Assembly: GCF_009362735.1 (NCBI RefSeq)
Contig: NZ_WHNP01000015.1
Coordinates: 62,001 to 126,000, forward strand
From: Paraburkholderia franconis
GTDB lineage: Bacteria; Pseudomonadota; Gammaproteobacteria; Burkholderiales; Burkholderiaceae
Direction: 5' to 3'
Length of the DNA: 64,000 bases
The notes beneath the pieces were generated by a model. It had not been told where the DNA came from. It ran no database searches and worked only from the letters and a program-made list of their open reading frames with translations. A program made the position numbers and the translations under genes. Positions 27,852 through 37,268 of the stretch are shown piece by piece (position 1 is the stretch's first letter; the number at the start of each line of letters is the position of its first letter).

Positions 27852-29128
27852 GGTAGTGTTTCCCACAGGCCGCGCCGCGGGGCGGCCAAGGTCCGCAGGT
27901 GCGAAAGCCACGCATCGAACCGGCTCTCCCAGTCACCTTCGCGCTGCAGATATTCCTCGGCCGTCGTCGCAACAAGACCGGGCGCGGCCCGTCTCTTCTG
28001 CACGATCGTGGCAACAGCTTTTGCGATGGCCGGCCATTGGTCCGAGGTGGGATCCGGATCGACGACGAGAGCCGCATTCAGAGCACCGGCCGCCTCGGCT
28101 GCATTGCCAGCAGCGTGATTGCAGATGACGTGCAGATCTGACAACAGGTACTCCCATATTTTTGTTGGCGAGGCCACCCGATTAATCACGTGATCGTCGC
28201 GAAAGATGATGCCAAAGTCGCCAACCCGAAGATGCGCATGAAGTTCTGACGGTGCAACGCTTGCGACAATTGTTTGAATGCCGTCGGTGAGACGCTCTAG
28301 CTGGCATCGTGCGCCATCCGGGTCGGCGGTGAAAACGACGAACCGCAGCCGCTCGACATACGCACCAAGCGTCGCGACAAAGCTGGCGATTGCGGGTAGC
28401 CGTTGATAGGCCTGCGTACCACCCGAATAGACGATGACGATTTCCTCATCGGCTATGCCATAGTTCTCCCGCGTGACACGCGCAGTTGCGTGCATGAAGC
28501 GGGCGGACGACTTCACATCAAGCAGAAACGCCTTTTTGTGAAACGCCGCCTTGCCAAGCTTTTTGTGCAGATGGCTGACCATGCCATTGGAAACGACAAG
28601 ATAGGCATCGCAGGCGCGCAGCACGCGAGCTTCATGGCAATGAAACCAGCGCGGCGCCCGTGCTAACGATCCATGTTGTCGTTGCCGTCGGTATTCGGTT
28701 TCCTCCGGTAAGGCGCCATGCAAATCTGCAACTTGCAGTGCGCCCTTGCCGCGCCAGAGCGTGACGGCCGCAGCTTCATGCCCTTCTGCTTGCACGATGG
28801 CGGGCCGAAGCAGCAGGCGTGCGGCGAAGACCAGAGGCCGGCACCAGTACACGGCAAGGCGCCGGCCAAACTCATACCGTGATATTGGTGGCGCCACGCA
28901 CTCAATGACGCGGCGCGCTCCCCGCTCTTTTAGCGGCGCGCCCCAGCTCTGTGCGCAATGGGCGATCGGCACGAAGCGCAGTACGTTAACGTCGAAACCG
29001 CGAGCGGTATAGCTATCGACCATCTGCAGTACGCGCGTCGCATAGCCGGACGTTGGGGCGTCCGCATTGAAACATGTGATCAGCAAGACGGGGCGGTGCG
29101 ACCGCCATCGGTCTAACGTCACCATCAT
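27848..29128 (-). CDS. Glycosyltransferase, GT4-like
   Basis: The 426-residue protein has a Rossmann-like N-terminus (VLLITCFNADAPTSGYATRV) and a second domain with IVIVYSGGTQAYQRLP and a C-terminal YLLSDLHVICNHAAGNAAEA segment that occupies the donor-site position. It is more divergent than its neighbours and lacks the textbook E-x7-E motif. The longer frame to 29287 is rejected because the ATG at 29128 overlaps the wecB stop (ATGA). It most likely adds a sugar to the polymer unit. Confidence 0.75.
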   Translation of the reverse strand: MMVTLDRWRSHRPVLLITCFNADAPTSGYATRVLQMVDSYTARGFDVNVLRFVPIAHCAQSWGAPLKERGARRVIECVAPPISRYEFGRRLAVYWCRPLVFAARLLLRPAIVQAEGHEAAAVTLWRGKGALQVADLHGALPEETEYRRQRQHGSLARAPRWFHCHEARVLRACDAYLVVSNGMVSHLHKKLGKAAFHKKAFLLDVKSSARFMHATARVTRENYGIADEEIVIVYSGGTQAYQRLPAIASFVATLGAYVERLRFVVFTADPDGARCQLERLTDGIQTIVASVAPSELHAHLRVGDFGIIFRDDHVINRVASPTKIWEYLLSDLHVICNHAAGNAAEAAGALNAALVVDPDPTSDQWPAIAKAVATIVQKRRAAPGLVATTAEEYLQREGDWESRFDAWLSHLRTLAAPRRGLWETLP

Positions 29129-30297
29129 GACAGCGCGGGCGCAGCGAACGCTGCGGTACGATGTACTGGCGTATAGCGGTGGCGCAGGAACGTCACAATG
29201 CGTTCGCTGGCCCTCCCGTCGCCGAACGGATTCTTGCGTGTCGAGCGGTCGCGATAGTACGCCTCGTCCGTGAGCAGTCGCATGCATTCGCTGACGATGC
29301 GCGTTTCATCCGTACCAACCAGCGTTACGGTGCCCGCCTCGAGCGCCTCCGGGCGCTCGGTCACATCCCGCAACACGAGCACCGGCTTGCCGAGCGATGG
29401 CGCTTCTTCCTGAATGCCGCCCGAGTCGGTGAGGATGATGGATGAACGCCGCATCATCCACACGAATTCCGGATAATCCAGCGGCTCAATAAGGTGCACA
29501 TTGTGGAGGCCTGAAAGCACGGATGTGGCAATGCGCTGCACGTTCGGATTAGGGTGCACCGGGTAGACGACCTGCGCGCCGGCGTCAGACGCGATCCGCT
29601 TCAACGCCTGACATAGCGAAGCAAGACCATGCTCGTGATTCTCGCGACGATGCCCGGTCACGAGCACGATCTTGCCATCGTGTTGCAGGAACGGATAGCG
29701 CCCATGCAATGCCGCTGCGACGCCCCCATGGCGGCGTGTGAAGTCGAGCGTCATCAGCAGCGCGTCGATCACCGTGTTGCCCGTGACAACAATCGAATCA
29801 CTAGGTACGGCTTCAGTGAGCAAATTGTCTCGGGCGAGTTCAGTCGGTGCGAAGTAGTGCGTGCTCACAAGGTCGACCACCCGCCTGTTCAGTTCCTCGG
29901 GCCACGGCTGCGCGAGGTCCCCGGTGCGCAGGCCCGCTTCCACGTGTCCAATGTCGACGTGCGCATAGAACGCGGCCAGGGACGTGGCCATCGCGGTGGT
30001 TGTATCACCGTGCACGAGTACGCATGCCGGTTTCACTTCCGCGAGGACGTCCGCGACGCTGGTGAGAACGTTCGCACTCAGCGTGGCAAGGTCCTGATTG
30101 TTGCGCATCAGGTCAAGATCAATATCGGCGTTAATCTCGAAGTTGGCGAAAACCTGGTCGAGCATCTGACGGTGCTGGGCGGTGGCGCACACAACCGTGC
30201 GAAGACGCGTCTCGCGTCGCAGACGGTGGATTACCGGCGCCATCTTGATGGCTTCGGGCCGGGTGCCGACGACAATGAGAATTGTGGGCTGGGTCAT
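29125..30297 (-). CDS. wecB: UDP-N-acetylglucosamine 2-epimerase (non-hydrolysing)
   Basis: The 390-residue enzyme shows the WecB/MnaA hallmarks GTRPEAIKMAPVI, HVEAGLRTGD, PEELNRR, GHRREN and TDSGGIQEEAP. It interconverts UDP-GlcNAc and UDP-ManNAc in the cytoplasm. Together with the UDP-ManNAc dehydrogenase at 37268 and GlmS at 47797 it provides UDP-ManNAcA for the polysaccharide. It heads the run of ATGA-coupled genes and follows the response-regulator gene by 89 bp. Confidence 0.95.
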   Translation of the reverse strand: MTQPTILIVVGTRPEAIKMAPVIHRLRRETRLRTVVCATAQHRQMLDQVFANFEINADIDLDLMRNNQDLATLSANVLTSVADVLAEVKPACVLVHGDTTTAMATSLAAFYAHVDIGHVEAGLRTGDLAQPWPEELNRRVVDLVSTHYFAPTELARDNLLTEAVPSDSIVVTGNTVIDALLMTLDFTRRHGGVAAALHGRYPFLQHDGKIVLVTGHRRENHEHGLASLCQALKRIASDAGAQVVYPVHPNPNVQRIATSVLSGLHNVHLIEPLDYPEFVWMMRRSSIILTDSGGIQEEAPSLGKPVLVLRDVTERPEALEAGTVTLVGTDETRIVSECMRLLTDEAYYRDRSTRKNPFGDGRASERIVTFLRHRYTPVHRTAAFAAPALS

Positions 30298-30386
30298 GAC
30301 AGATCAACGGATAAGAGTGATCGGATGAATGGCGATGCGCTCAGTGGACGTATGTATGGGCCGGGCGATGTTGTGGCCAGGCGCCC

Positions 30387-31100
30387 TCATGACACAAGTC
30401 CGGTTGCGGTGAATGCGTAGCCGAAGCCATGCGCGACACGAATTGGCGTGCCTTGCGGACGCCTGCCCAGCTTTCGACGCAGGCGGCTCACGAGTGCCTC
30501 AAGTCGGCGCTCATCGTAGTGGCGATAGTCGTAACCGAGTGCGGCTACGATTTCTCGGCGCGATACCGGTTTGCCAGCATGCGTGAGAAGTACAGAAAGC
30601 AGTGAGCATTCAGTGGCCGTCAGTTGCACCTGCTCGCCATCGGGCGAAAGCAGCAGCCATTTGCGCGATACGAGCAGCCAGGCATCAGAAGGCTTCGCAG
30701 CGTCCTGCGGATCAGTGTCCTGCATGTGCCGGTCCTGCGTGTCACGTATGCGGCGCGCCAGACTCTCCACGGTCGCCACGAGTTCACGTGGGTCATGTGG
30801 GCGGCTCACGCAGACATCGGCGCCGCTTTCGAGCGCGGCGATGCGCGCGTCCTGCTGCTGCGCGTCCACTAGCACCGCGATGCCAAGCCGTCGATGCGCG
30901 CGTAAGCGCGCGATCGTCGCCTCGCGATTGTCAGTCGACTCGTGACTGCCGACCAGGACAATGTCACAGGGATGTGCCGCAAGATGGCGGGTGAGCGTAG
31001 CGACATCTGGAACGTCGGCGACGTGATGGCCAGCCTTGCGCAATGTCGCGCCAAGCTGGGCGCGGGTAGCAGGGTCCCGCTCAAGAATGGCGATCAACAT
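30387..31100 (-). CDS. OmpR-like response regulator with degenerate receiver domain
   Basis: The 237-residue protein has a receiver-like N-terminus and an OmpR/PhoB winged helix at the C-terminus (LTATECSLLSVLLTHAGKPV, RRLEALVSRLRRKLG). At the end of the third beta strand, where the phosphorylated Asp should be, the sequence is DIVLVGSHES, placing Gly51 at that position, and the conserved Lys is Arg100 (CVSRPHDP). It therefore probably works without phosphorylation. No histidine kinase is adjacent. A longer frame to 31157 exists; the ATG at 31100 begins the receiver fold. It likely regulates the flanking polysaccharide genes. Confidence 0.8.
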   Translation of the reverse strand: MLIAILERDPATRAQLGATLRKAGHHVADVPDVATLTRHLAAHPCDIVLVGSHESTDNREATIARLRAHRRLGIAVLVDAQQQDARIAALESGADVCVSRPHDPRELVATVESLARRIRDTQDRHMQDTDPQDAAKPSDAWLLVSRKWLLLSPDGEQVQLTATECSLLSVLLTHAGKPVSRREIVAALGYDYRHYDERRLEALVSRLRRKLGRRPQGTPIRVAHGFGYAFTATGLVS

Positions 31101-31744
31101 CACTGCACGCCGCGAAACGTGTGGCCAGATGACTGTTGGCGAAGCCATGCCGTCCATGCAGATCGATCGTTTGTCTTATGAGGTAGCGGTAAGGGATGCC
31201 AATCCCCGTCCGCGCGACGCCAATCAGCCGCCGTTTTATTTTCGTTCAATGCCCCGTAAATGGTCGCTTTCTGTTTCATGTAATGCCCCGTAGCCAGTTG
31301 CTAATTCGTCGTTTTAGGTGGTGGCCATGCGCTAAAAATTCTCCAGTCACGCTTGTTGAATCGTTTTTAATGATGCGTGCGGCCCTCGGAATGTCGGGCT
31401 GAATTATTCCTTGCTTCGACTAAAACGGGGGGTGACGGATATCACACATTGGTGCGGGTTATCTATTTTGTATCAGCCCGCTCCGTCGCAGCTTCGATTC
31501 GACCGCTTTTACATGCTAATCCCGACGCGGACGTCGTTTTGGTCGTGGACCTTGCATTGCAATACCGTCACTCGAGAAGCTCATGGCTCAAGATTTCTGA
31601 CGAATTCCGATCATTAATGACGCAATGGGATAACGGTCGAAAATAGGCCTTTAAACTGGCGCCCGTCTGACGAGGGTCGTTGTTTGAAATACTGTTTTTG
31701 CGAATTCGACATCACACATTTACACGCATTGAAAGAGTTCAAAC
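31101..31744. promoter_or_regulatory. Divergent control region of the polysaccharide locus
   Basis: This 644-bp AT-richer interval separates the leftward and rightward arms and holds no supported gene. Direct repeats AATGCCCCGTA lie at 31248-31258 and 31282-31292 (34-bp spacing), with a partial third at about 31200. ATCACACATT occurs twice, near 31440 and 31706; TCACA is a CRP-type half site. A sigma-54-like element is annotated separately. Confidence 0.5.
31546..31561 (+). promoter_or_regulatory. Candidate sigma-54 promoter
   Basis: TGGACCTTGCATTGCA has GG and GC separated by exactly 10 bases and an intact TTGCA at the -12 element; the -24 element matches only in part. It points toward the right polysaccharide arm, whose first ATG is 184 bp downstream. 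Sigma-54 control of exopolysaccharide genes is known in Burkholderia cenocepacia (BerB), but one match of this quality can arise by chance. Confidence 0.3.
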
Positions 31745-32851
31745 ATGGAACCTGTAGCGGTTTTTGCACTAGCCTTTATATTCGCTGCCGCGCTGATCAA
31801 AACTCGGGGTTGGCATTTGAAACTGACGGGCGATAGCGATCTTGCCGGCGTGCAAAAAGTGCATGGCGTGTCGGTGCCGCGCGTGGGTGGCGTTGCGGTA
31901 TTCGGCAGCCTCGCGCTTTTCGTGGGGACCACGTGCTTGCTGGGCAAAAGTGATGCATCGAATGAGCTGTTGATCCTTGTTCTGGCATGCTCGTTGCCGG
32001 CTTTCGGTTCGGGCCTGATCGAAGACATGACGAAAGCCGTCGTGCCGGTGGTGCGTCTGGCGATGTCGATGATGTCTGCATTGCTCGGCTATCTGCTGCT
32101 TTCGGCGAGCGTGGGACGAACCGGCATTGAGCCCTTCGATCATCTTTTGCAGTTCGCGGTCGTTGCGATGCCGTTGACGCTCGTGGCAGTGGCAGGTGTG
32201 TCGAACGCTATCAATCTGATTGACGGCTACAACGGGCTTGCCTCAGGCGTGAGCTGCGCAGCTCTTCTCGGCATGGGCGCACTGGGCTATGAGGCTGGCG
32301 ACATGGTCATCGTGGAGCTATCGCTCGTCTGCGTGGCCGCGCTGCTCGGCTTCATGATGTGGAATTTCCCGCTGGGACGGATCTTTCTCGGCGACGGCGG
32401 CGCATATTTCGCGGGGTTCGTCGTTGCGGAGCTTGCGTTGCTGCTGGTGGTGCGCAACCGCTCCATCAGCCCGTGGTCGGTGCTGCTGCTGATCGGTTAC
32501 CCGGTCACTGAAACGTTGTTTTCCATCGCGCGCCGCAGGTTTATCAGCCGCACCCCGGCGGCTGAACCGGACGCAAGGCATCTGCACCATCTGGTATATC
32601 GCTGGGTGGCACTGCAACCGTGGTCGACTGACACGCGGCTGGGCGATTTGCGCAACCCGTTGACGACGATCGTGCTATGGACGCTGAACGCAGGCGCCGT
32701 CGTGCCGGCGGTGTGTCTGCACGACGATGAGCCCGCCGCGATGGCATGGCTTGCTGGCTTCGTGCTGGTTTACAGCGCGCTCTATGGCTCTCTGTATCGG
32801 TCAGGTTCGCCCGTCACGGGATTCGTGCAACGTCCGTGGATTGAGCTGTGA
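31745..32851 (+). CDS. MraY/WecA-family undecaprenyl-phosphate glycosyl-1-phosphate transferase
   Basis: The 368-residue multi-pass membrane protein has the family's acidic motifs NLIDGYNGLASGVS and GRIFLGDGGAYFAGF and the His-containing loop DARHLHHLVYRW. It should start the repeat unit by moving a sugar-1-phosphate, probably GlcNAc-1-P, onto undecaprenyl phosphate. The first 31 residues include KTRGWHLKLTGDSD. It is the first gene of the right arm and overlaps the next start by 4 bp. Confidence 0.9.
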   Translation: MEPVAVFALAFIFAAALIKTRGWHLKLTGDSDLAGVQKVHGVSVPRVGGVAVFGSLALFVGTTCLLGKSDASNELLILVLACSLPAFGSGLIEDMTKAVVPVVRLAMSMMSALLGYLLLSASVGRTGIEPFDHLLQFAVVAMPLTLVAVAGVSNAINLIDGYNGLASGVSCAALLGMGALGYEAGDMVIVELSLVCVAALLGFMMWNFPLGRIFLGDGGAYFAGFVVAELALLLVVRNRSISPWSVLLLIGYPVTETLFSIARRRFISRTPAAEPDARHLHHLVYRWVALQPWSTDTRLGDLRNPLTTIVLWTLNAGAVVPAVCLHDDEPAAMAWLAGFVLVYSALYGSLYRSGSPVTGFVQRPWIEL

Positions 32852-34026
32852 TGCGACGCGCGGCAAATACCAAAGCTGCTGCCATGCCGGCGCCTGGCAT
32901 CCTGTTCGACTTCTCGGGGATCCGCACGGGTGGCGGCGTCCAGCTTGCACTCAATTTCCTCGACAGCGTGCCGGCACGTGAGTGGCCAGGCGCGCGGCTC
33001 TTCTTTCTGCTGCCTGATTCTGGCGAGTTGGCACATTACCCGTTGAAGGTCCCCACGTCACATCAGTTGCGGTGCCCGTCACAAGTGCTAAGGCGCGCCT
33101 GGTTCGAGCGCACTGTGTTGCAATCGTTCATACGCAGGAACGGCATCACCGTCATCAAGACATTGTTCGGCGCGGGTTTACCGCATGGTCCGGAAGTGAA
33201 GAGCGTGGTCGGGGTGGCTTATCCGATCATCTGCTATCCCGAGTCGCCGTACTGGCGATATCTCCCGTGGCGCGCCGCCGTTCGCCAGCGAATCAAGAAC
33301 GCGGCGCGCCGCCGCCGCCTGCTTGCAGCAGACCGGATCATCGTCGAAACATCGGTGATGCAGCGGCGCGTCGCCGCACATTGCGGTCTTGAGATGACGA
33401 AGGTGGAGGTGTTGCCACCCGCTCCGTCCGACTACGTTCGTGGCTCGCCGCGCGAACGCGCTGACAGGGAACGGGTCACGTTCCTGTTTCTGAGCGGGGC
33501 CTCGCCACACAAGAACCTATGGCGTCTGCCGGCGGTCGCGAACCGGCTGATTGACGCGGGCGTGGCCGGGCGCTTCCGGTTCCTGATCAGCTGCGAATCG
33601 GCCTCGCTTGCGAGCGAACTCGACGGGCACCCGATGGCCGCTGCCCATTTCGACTTTCGGGGAGCCGTTGCGTCGCGGGATATCCAGAACGTCTACGACG
33701 AAGCCGACGTACTGGTGAATCTGAGCGACCTCGAGAGTTACAGCAATAACTATATGGAAGCGTGGAAGGCGAATGTGCCTTTGCTTGTCAGCGACAGGGA
33801 CTTTGCGCGCGAGATCTGTGGCGACAGCGCTTTCTACTGTGAGCCACACGATGTCGCGCAGATCGCGGCGAGGATGCTCGCGTTCGTGCAAGGCGAAGTT
33901 GAGCTTGAGCGTCTCGTTGCAAATGGAAAAAAGCGTTTGCAGGCTCTTGCCAGTCAGGAAGTGCGCGCCGACCGGATTCGCGCGATGTTGCTGTCCTGCG
34001 TTGCGGGGGAGGGCGTGTGGAGCTGA
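32848..34026 (+). CDS. Glycosyltransferase family 4
   Basis: The 392-residue protein shows a GT-B layout: FDFSGIRTGGGVQLALNFLD at the N-terminus, FLFLSGASPHKNLWRLPAVA at the domain junction and YDEADVLVNLSDLESYSNNY, then MEAWKANVPLLVSD in the donor site. The ATG at 32848 overlaps the preceding stop. It extends the lipid-linked repeat unit. Sugar specificity cannot be inferred. Confidence 0.85.
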   Translation: MMRRAANTKAAAMPAPGILFDFSGIRTGGGVQLALNFLDSVPAREWPGARLFFLLPDSGELAHYPLKVPTSHQLRCPSQVLRRAWFERTVLQSFIRRNGITVIKTLFGAGLPHGPEVKSVVGVAYPIICYPESPYWRYLPWRAAVRQRIKNAARRRRLLAADRIIVETSVMQRRVAAHCGLEMTKVEVLPPAPSDYVRGSPRERADRERVTFLFLSGASPHKNLWRLPAVANRLIDAGVAGRFRFLISCESASLASELDGHPMAAAHFDFRGAVASRDIQNVYDEADVLVNLSDLESYSNNYMEAWKANVPLLVSDRDFAREICGDSAFYCEPHDVAQIAARMLAFVQGEVELERLVANGKKRLQALASQEVRADRIRAMLLSCVAGEGVWS

Positions 34027-34550
34027 TGATGCGCGCCGGTCGCTACGCGCTCGTGGCAAGCGTCGAGGCGGCGCTGTCGATGCTCTTCGCGCTGCCGCGC
34101 CTGCGAGCCTGCAACGCGCTAAAGGCGCTCGCATTGCGCGCGCTCGGTGCAACGATTGGCCGGCGGCCGGTGTTTTATCCAGGCGTGTGGATCATGCCGG
34201 GGCGCAACCTCGCGGTGGGCGACGACGTCGACTTTGCGCTTGGTGTCGTGGTTACGACGGCGGGTGGAGTGGAAATCGGAGACCGCGTGCTGATTGGCTA
34301 TCGCACGCAGATCCTGTCTACCAATCACGTCATACCGCCGCTGCCGGGCAAGGTGTTTTCGAGCGGACATGCGGGCCGCCGGGTGACGATCGCTGCCGAT
34401 GTCTGGATAGGAGCGAACAGCATCGTCCTACCGGGCGTGAGAATCGGCACTGGCGCCGTGGTTGCAGCTGGCAGCGTGGTGACGAAGGATGTGCCTGCCG
34501 GCGCGATTGTCGGCGGAAACCCCGCGCGCGTCATCCGTATGAGGGCGTGA
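34017..34550 (+). CDS. Left-handed beta-helix acyltransferase (WcaF/CysE type)
   Basis: The 177-residue protein has hexapeptide repeats (VGDDVDFALG, VEIGDRVLIG, VTIAADVWIGANSIVLPGVR, IGTGAVVAAGSVV) and the terminal IVGGNPARVIR motif; the catalytic His is likely in STNHVIPP. It would O-acetylate the polymer or its precursor with acetyl-CoA. It starts with GTG overlapping the upstream gene by 10 bp. A hydrophobic N-terminal segment may tether it to the membrane. Confidence 0.85.
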   Translation: MELMMRAGRYALVASVEAALSMLFALPRLRACNALKALALRALGATIGRRPVFYPGVWIMPGRNLAVGDDVDFALGVVVTTAGGVEIGDRVLIGYRTQILSTNHVIPPLPGKVFSSGHAGRRVTIAADVWIGANSIVLPGVRIGTGAVVAAGSVVTKDVPAGAIVGGNPARVIRMRA

Positions 34551-34615
34551 GGACCATCTGTTTGCCAAGCTGCCTTTGGCGTCGTTGTCATTGTTCAACC
34601 TGTCGGACGAGTTTG

Positions 34616-35071
34616 ATGATCAGGAATATTTTGGTCGTATGCACGGGCAATCTGTATCGCAGCCCCATTGCGGAGGCCTTGCTGCAAGATGCGCTGCCAG
34701 ACTGCGAAGTGCGTTCGGCCGGACTGCATGCAGCCGTCGGCGTGCTCGCGCCGACGGTGCTTCGGGAGCTGTTCATGGCGCACGGTCTGTCGCGCCCACA
34801 TTGGGCGCCTTGGCAGATCGGCAGCGCCGACGCCACACGCGCTGACCTGCTGCTTGTCATGGAGGCGGCACAAAAGCGGGAGGTCGAACGGCGCTTCCCG
34901 GCCGCGTCGGGAAAGACCTTCCTTTACGGTGCGTCAGCGGGTGGGGACATTGACGATCCGCATGGCGGCAATGCCGAGGTGATCCAACGTTGCTTCGAGC
35001 AAATCCGGTCATGTGTGCCTGGCTGGGTACAGCGCATCGCTGCGCTCAATGGAGTGCACGAGCATGACTGA
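34616..35071 (+). CDS. Low-molecular-weight protein-tyrosine phosphatase (Wzb-like)
   Basis: The 151-residue protein opens with VVCTGNLYRSPIAEALL, the Cx5R phosphate loop followed by Ser, and has the general-acid Asp in IDDPHGG. The usual NICRS is NLYRS here, so the second loop cysteine is missing. It would dephosphorylate the C-terminal tyrosines of the Wzc-type kinase that follows. The frame extends upstream to 33773 in an antisense-like fashion over other genes; only the ATG at 34616 gives the family start. It overlaps the kinase by 8 bp. Confidence 0.9.
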   Translation: MIRNILVVCTGNLYRSPIAEALLQDALPDCEVRSAGLHAAVGVLAPTVLRELFMAHGLSRPHWAPWQIGSADATRADLLLVMEAAQKREVERRFPAASGKTFLYGASAGGDIDDPHGGNAEVIQRCFEQIRSCVPGWVQRIAALNGVHEHD

Positions 35072-37268
35072 ACCCAAAAGCGAACGCTTTTTCCTGCCGT
35101 CTGATCAGCCGCGAAAGCTGTCGTACTACCTTGAGCTCGTGCTGACCAACAAGGTACTGATTCTTGTCACCGCAGCGGTGGTGGTCATGCTGGGCGTCGT
35201 GTATGTGCTAATCGTCCCGCCGACCTACGAATCGAATCTTGTCATTCAGGTCGAGGACCAGTCGGGTGGATCGAGCAACCTGCTCGGCGACCTTTCGTCG
35301 GCGCTGCAACTGAAGGCCGGCGCACCTGCCGAAATGGAGATTATCAGGTCGCGGCTAGTCGTCTCGGCGGCCGTCGACAAGCTGCGGATGTATATCGACG
35401 CGCGTCCGGTCATGCTGCCTGTGGTGGGGCGCTGGCTCCAGGTCCGACCGTCGGGTACATCAGTCAGCGCGCCGCGCTTCGGGCTCGACAGCTATGCATG
35501 GGGCGGCGAGACGCTTGAGGTCGACCGCTTCAACGTTCCGGGCGAACTCGAGGGTAAGCGGTTTACGCTGTTGAGTCTTGGCGGCGGTCGTTTCCGGCTG
35601 GCGAGCGACCAGGCGGACGTCAACGCGACTGGCCAGGTCGGCACGCCGCTCGTCTTAAGCAACGATCTCGGTACGGTGGAACTGCATGTATCGAAAATGA
35701 TCGCCCGCGCAGGCGAACGCTTCGAGCTGCGCCGCTATTCACGGCTCGACGTGATCGACAGGCTGCAACGCGAACTGACAGTGCAGGAGCTTGGCCGCGA
35801 ATCGGATGTGATCGGCGTCACGTTGACCGGACGCGATCGCCAGAAGACGGCGCAGGTGCTCAACGCAATCGCCACCGAATATCTTGCACAGAACCTCGAA
35901 TACCATGCGCTCGAAACGCGCAGGACGATTGATTTCCTGAATGGTCAACTGCCGCGACTGAAAAAGCAGCTTGATCGTTCGGAAACCGCCTTCAATACAT
36001 ACCGCAACCGATACGGGACGATTGATCTTGCCGAACAGACAAAGCTGCTGCTTGAGCAATCGGTGGACGCTCAGACCAAACTGCTCGAATTGCGGCAAAA
36101 GCGCAGCGAACTGAACCAGCGCTTCACCGAGCTGAACCCGGCTGTCGGCGCACTGGATCAGCAGATTGGCACGCTGGAGAAGCAGTTGACGGGTTTCCAG
36201 CAACGGATCTCCGATCTGCCCGCACTCGAGCAGCAGCAGGTGACACTGGTGCGCAACCTGCAAGTGGATACCGATCTGTACATGAACCTGCTGAACGCGT
36301 CGCAGGAGCTTGACATCGCGCACGCTGGCAAGGTTGGCAACGTGCGGGTGGTCGACTACGCGGTAGCAGCCGAGCGGCCGGTGAAACCAAAAAAGGCGCT
36401 TGTGATGGTATTCGCGCTGATTGGCGGCCTCGGCCTCGGCATGGCTGTCGCGTTCCTGAAGTCGGCGGTGTTCGAAGGCGTGCGCGATCCAGGCTCACTT
36501 GAAGAGTCGGTCGGCTTGCCAGTGCTGGCGCAGATCCCTCGCTCGCCCAGGCAGCAAGCGCTCGATCGCGCGGCCAACGGCAATTCCGTGCTGGCGCATC
36601 GTTACCCGAATGAGCCCGCTATCGAGAGCGTGCGCAGCCTGCAGGTCGCGTTGCAGGTCATGATGCTCGACCCAGGCAAGGGCCTGATCCTGATTGTCGG
36701 GCCGAGCCCCGGAGTAGGCAAGTCATTCGTCTCGCTGAATCTGGCGACCTTGCTCGCGAACTCAGGTGAGTCGGTTGTGCTGGTCGACTGTGATCTGCGG
36801 CGAGGGCGTCTTCACAAGGCGCTTGGCCTGCCGAGGAGTCTGGGGCTCGCCGAGTTTTTGCGTGAGAAGGCAGAGCTCGACGAGGTCATCCGCAAGGGCG
36901 GCGCGCAGCTGCCGGACTTCGTCGCCTGTGGTGACTATCCCGAGGCGCCGGCGTATCTGCTGATGTCGCCGCGTTTCACCGGGTTGCTGGCCACTTTGCG
37001 AAGCCGCTATCGCTACGTAATCGTTGACACGCCGCCCGTGCTGGCGGTCGCGGATTCCGCCATTGTGGGCAGCCATGCCGATTTGTCGCTGGTCGTGGCA
37101 CGCGAAGGCGCGACGTCGCTGAGCGAGCTCGAACATTCCATTGCGGCTCTCAGGCAAGGCGGCATTACACCGCGCGGCATCGTCTACAACGACATGGACA
37201 TGCGCCGCGGTCAATACGGATCCCGTCGACGTCGGTACGTCGGCTACTACACGTACGGAGAGGAATAG
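35064..37268 (+). CDS. Polysaccharide co-polymerase / tyrosine autokinase (Wzc-like)
   Basis: The 734-residue inner-membrane protein has an N-terminal Wzz domain between two membrane segments (VLILVTAAVVVMLGVVYVLI and VMVFALIGGLGLGMAVAFL), a coiled-coil periplasmic region, and a cytoplasmic BY-kinase domain with Walker A GPSPGVGKSF, Walker A' VVLVDCDLRRG and Walker B YVIVDTPPV. The C-terminus is Tyr-rich (RRRRYVGYYTYGEE), the autophosphorylation cluster. It controls polymer length and couples polymerisation to the Wza export channel. Confidence 0.95.
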   Translation: MTEPKSERFFLPSDQPRKLSYYLELVLTNKVLILVTAAVVVMLGVVYVLIVPPTYESNLVIQVEDQSGGSSNLLGDLSSALQLKAGAPAEMEIIRSRLVVSAAVDKLRMYIDARPVMLPVVGRWLQVRPSGTSVSAPRFGLDSYAWGGETLEVDRFNVPGELEGKRFTLLSLGGGRFRLASDQADVNATGQVGTPLVLSNDLGTVELHVSKMIARAGERFELRRYSRLDVIDRLQRELTVQELGRESDVIGVTLTGRDRQKTAQVLNAIATEYLAQNLEYHALETRRTIDFLNGQLPRLKKQLDRSETAFNTYRNRYGTIDLAEQTKLLLEQSVDAQTKLLELRQKRSELNQRFTELNPAVGALDQQIGTLEKQLTGFQQRISDLPALEQQQVTLVRNLQVDTDLYMNLLNASQELDIAHAGKVGNVRVVDYAVAAERPVKPKKALVMVFALIGGLGLGMAVAFLKSAVFEGVRDPGSLEESVGLPVLAQIPRSPRQQALDRAANGNSVLAHRYPNEPAIESVRSLQVALQVMMLDPGKGLILIVGPSPGVGKSFVSLNLATLLANSGESVVLVDCDLRRGRLHKALGLPRSLGLAEFLREKAELDEVIRKGGAQLPDFVACGDYPEAPAYLLMSPRFTGLLATLRSRYRYVIVDTPPVLAVADSAIVGSHADLSLVVAREGATSLSELEHSIAALRQGGITPRGIVYNDMDMRRGQYGSRRRRYVGYYTYGEE

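Noticed and set aside
33773..34615. Upstream extension of the Wzb-like phosphatase frame
   Set aside because: It overlaps the glycosyltransferase and acetyltransferase genes in another frame and reads as Arg-rich shadow sequence before the true start at 34616.
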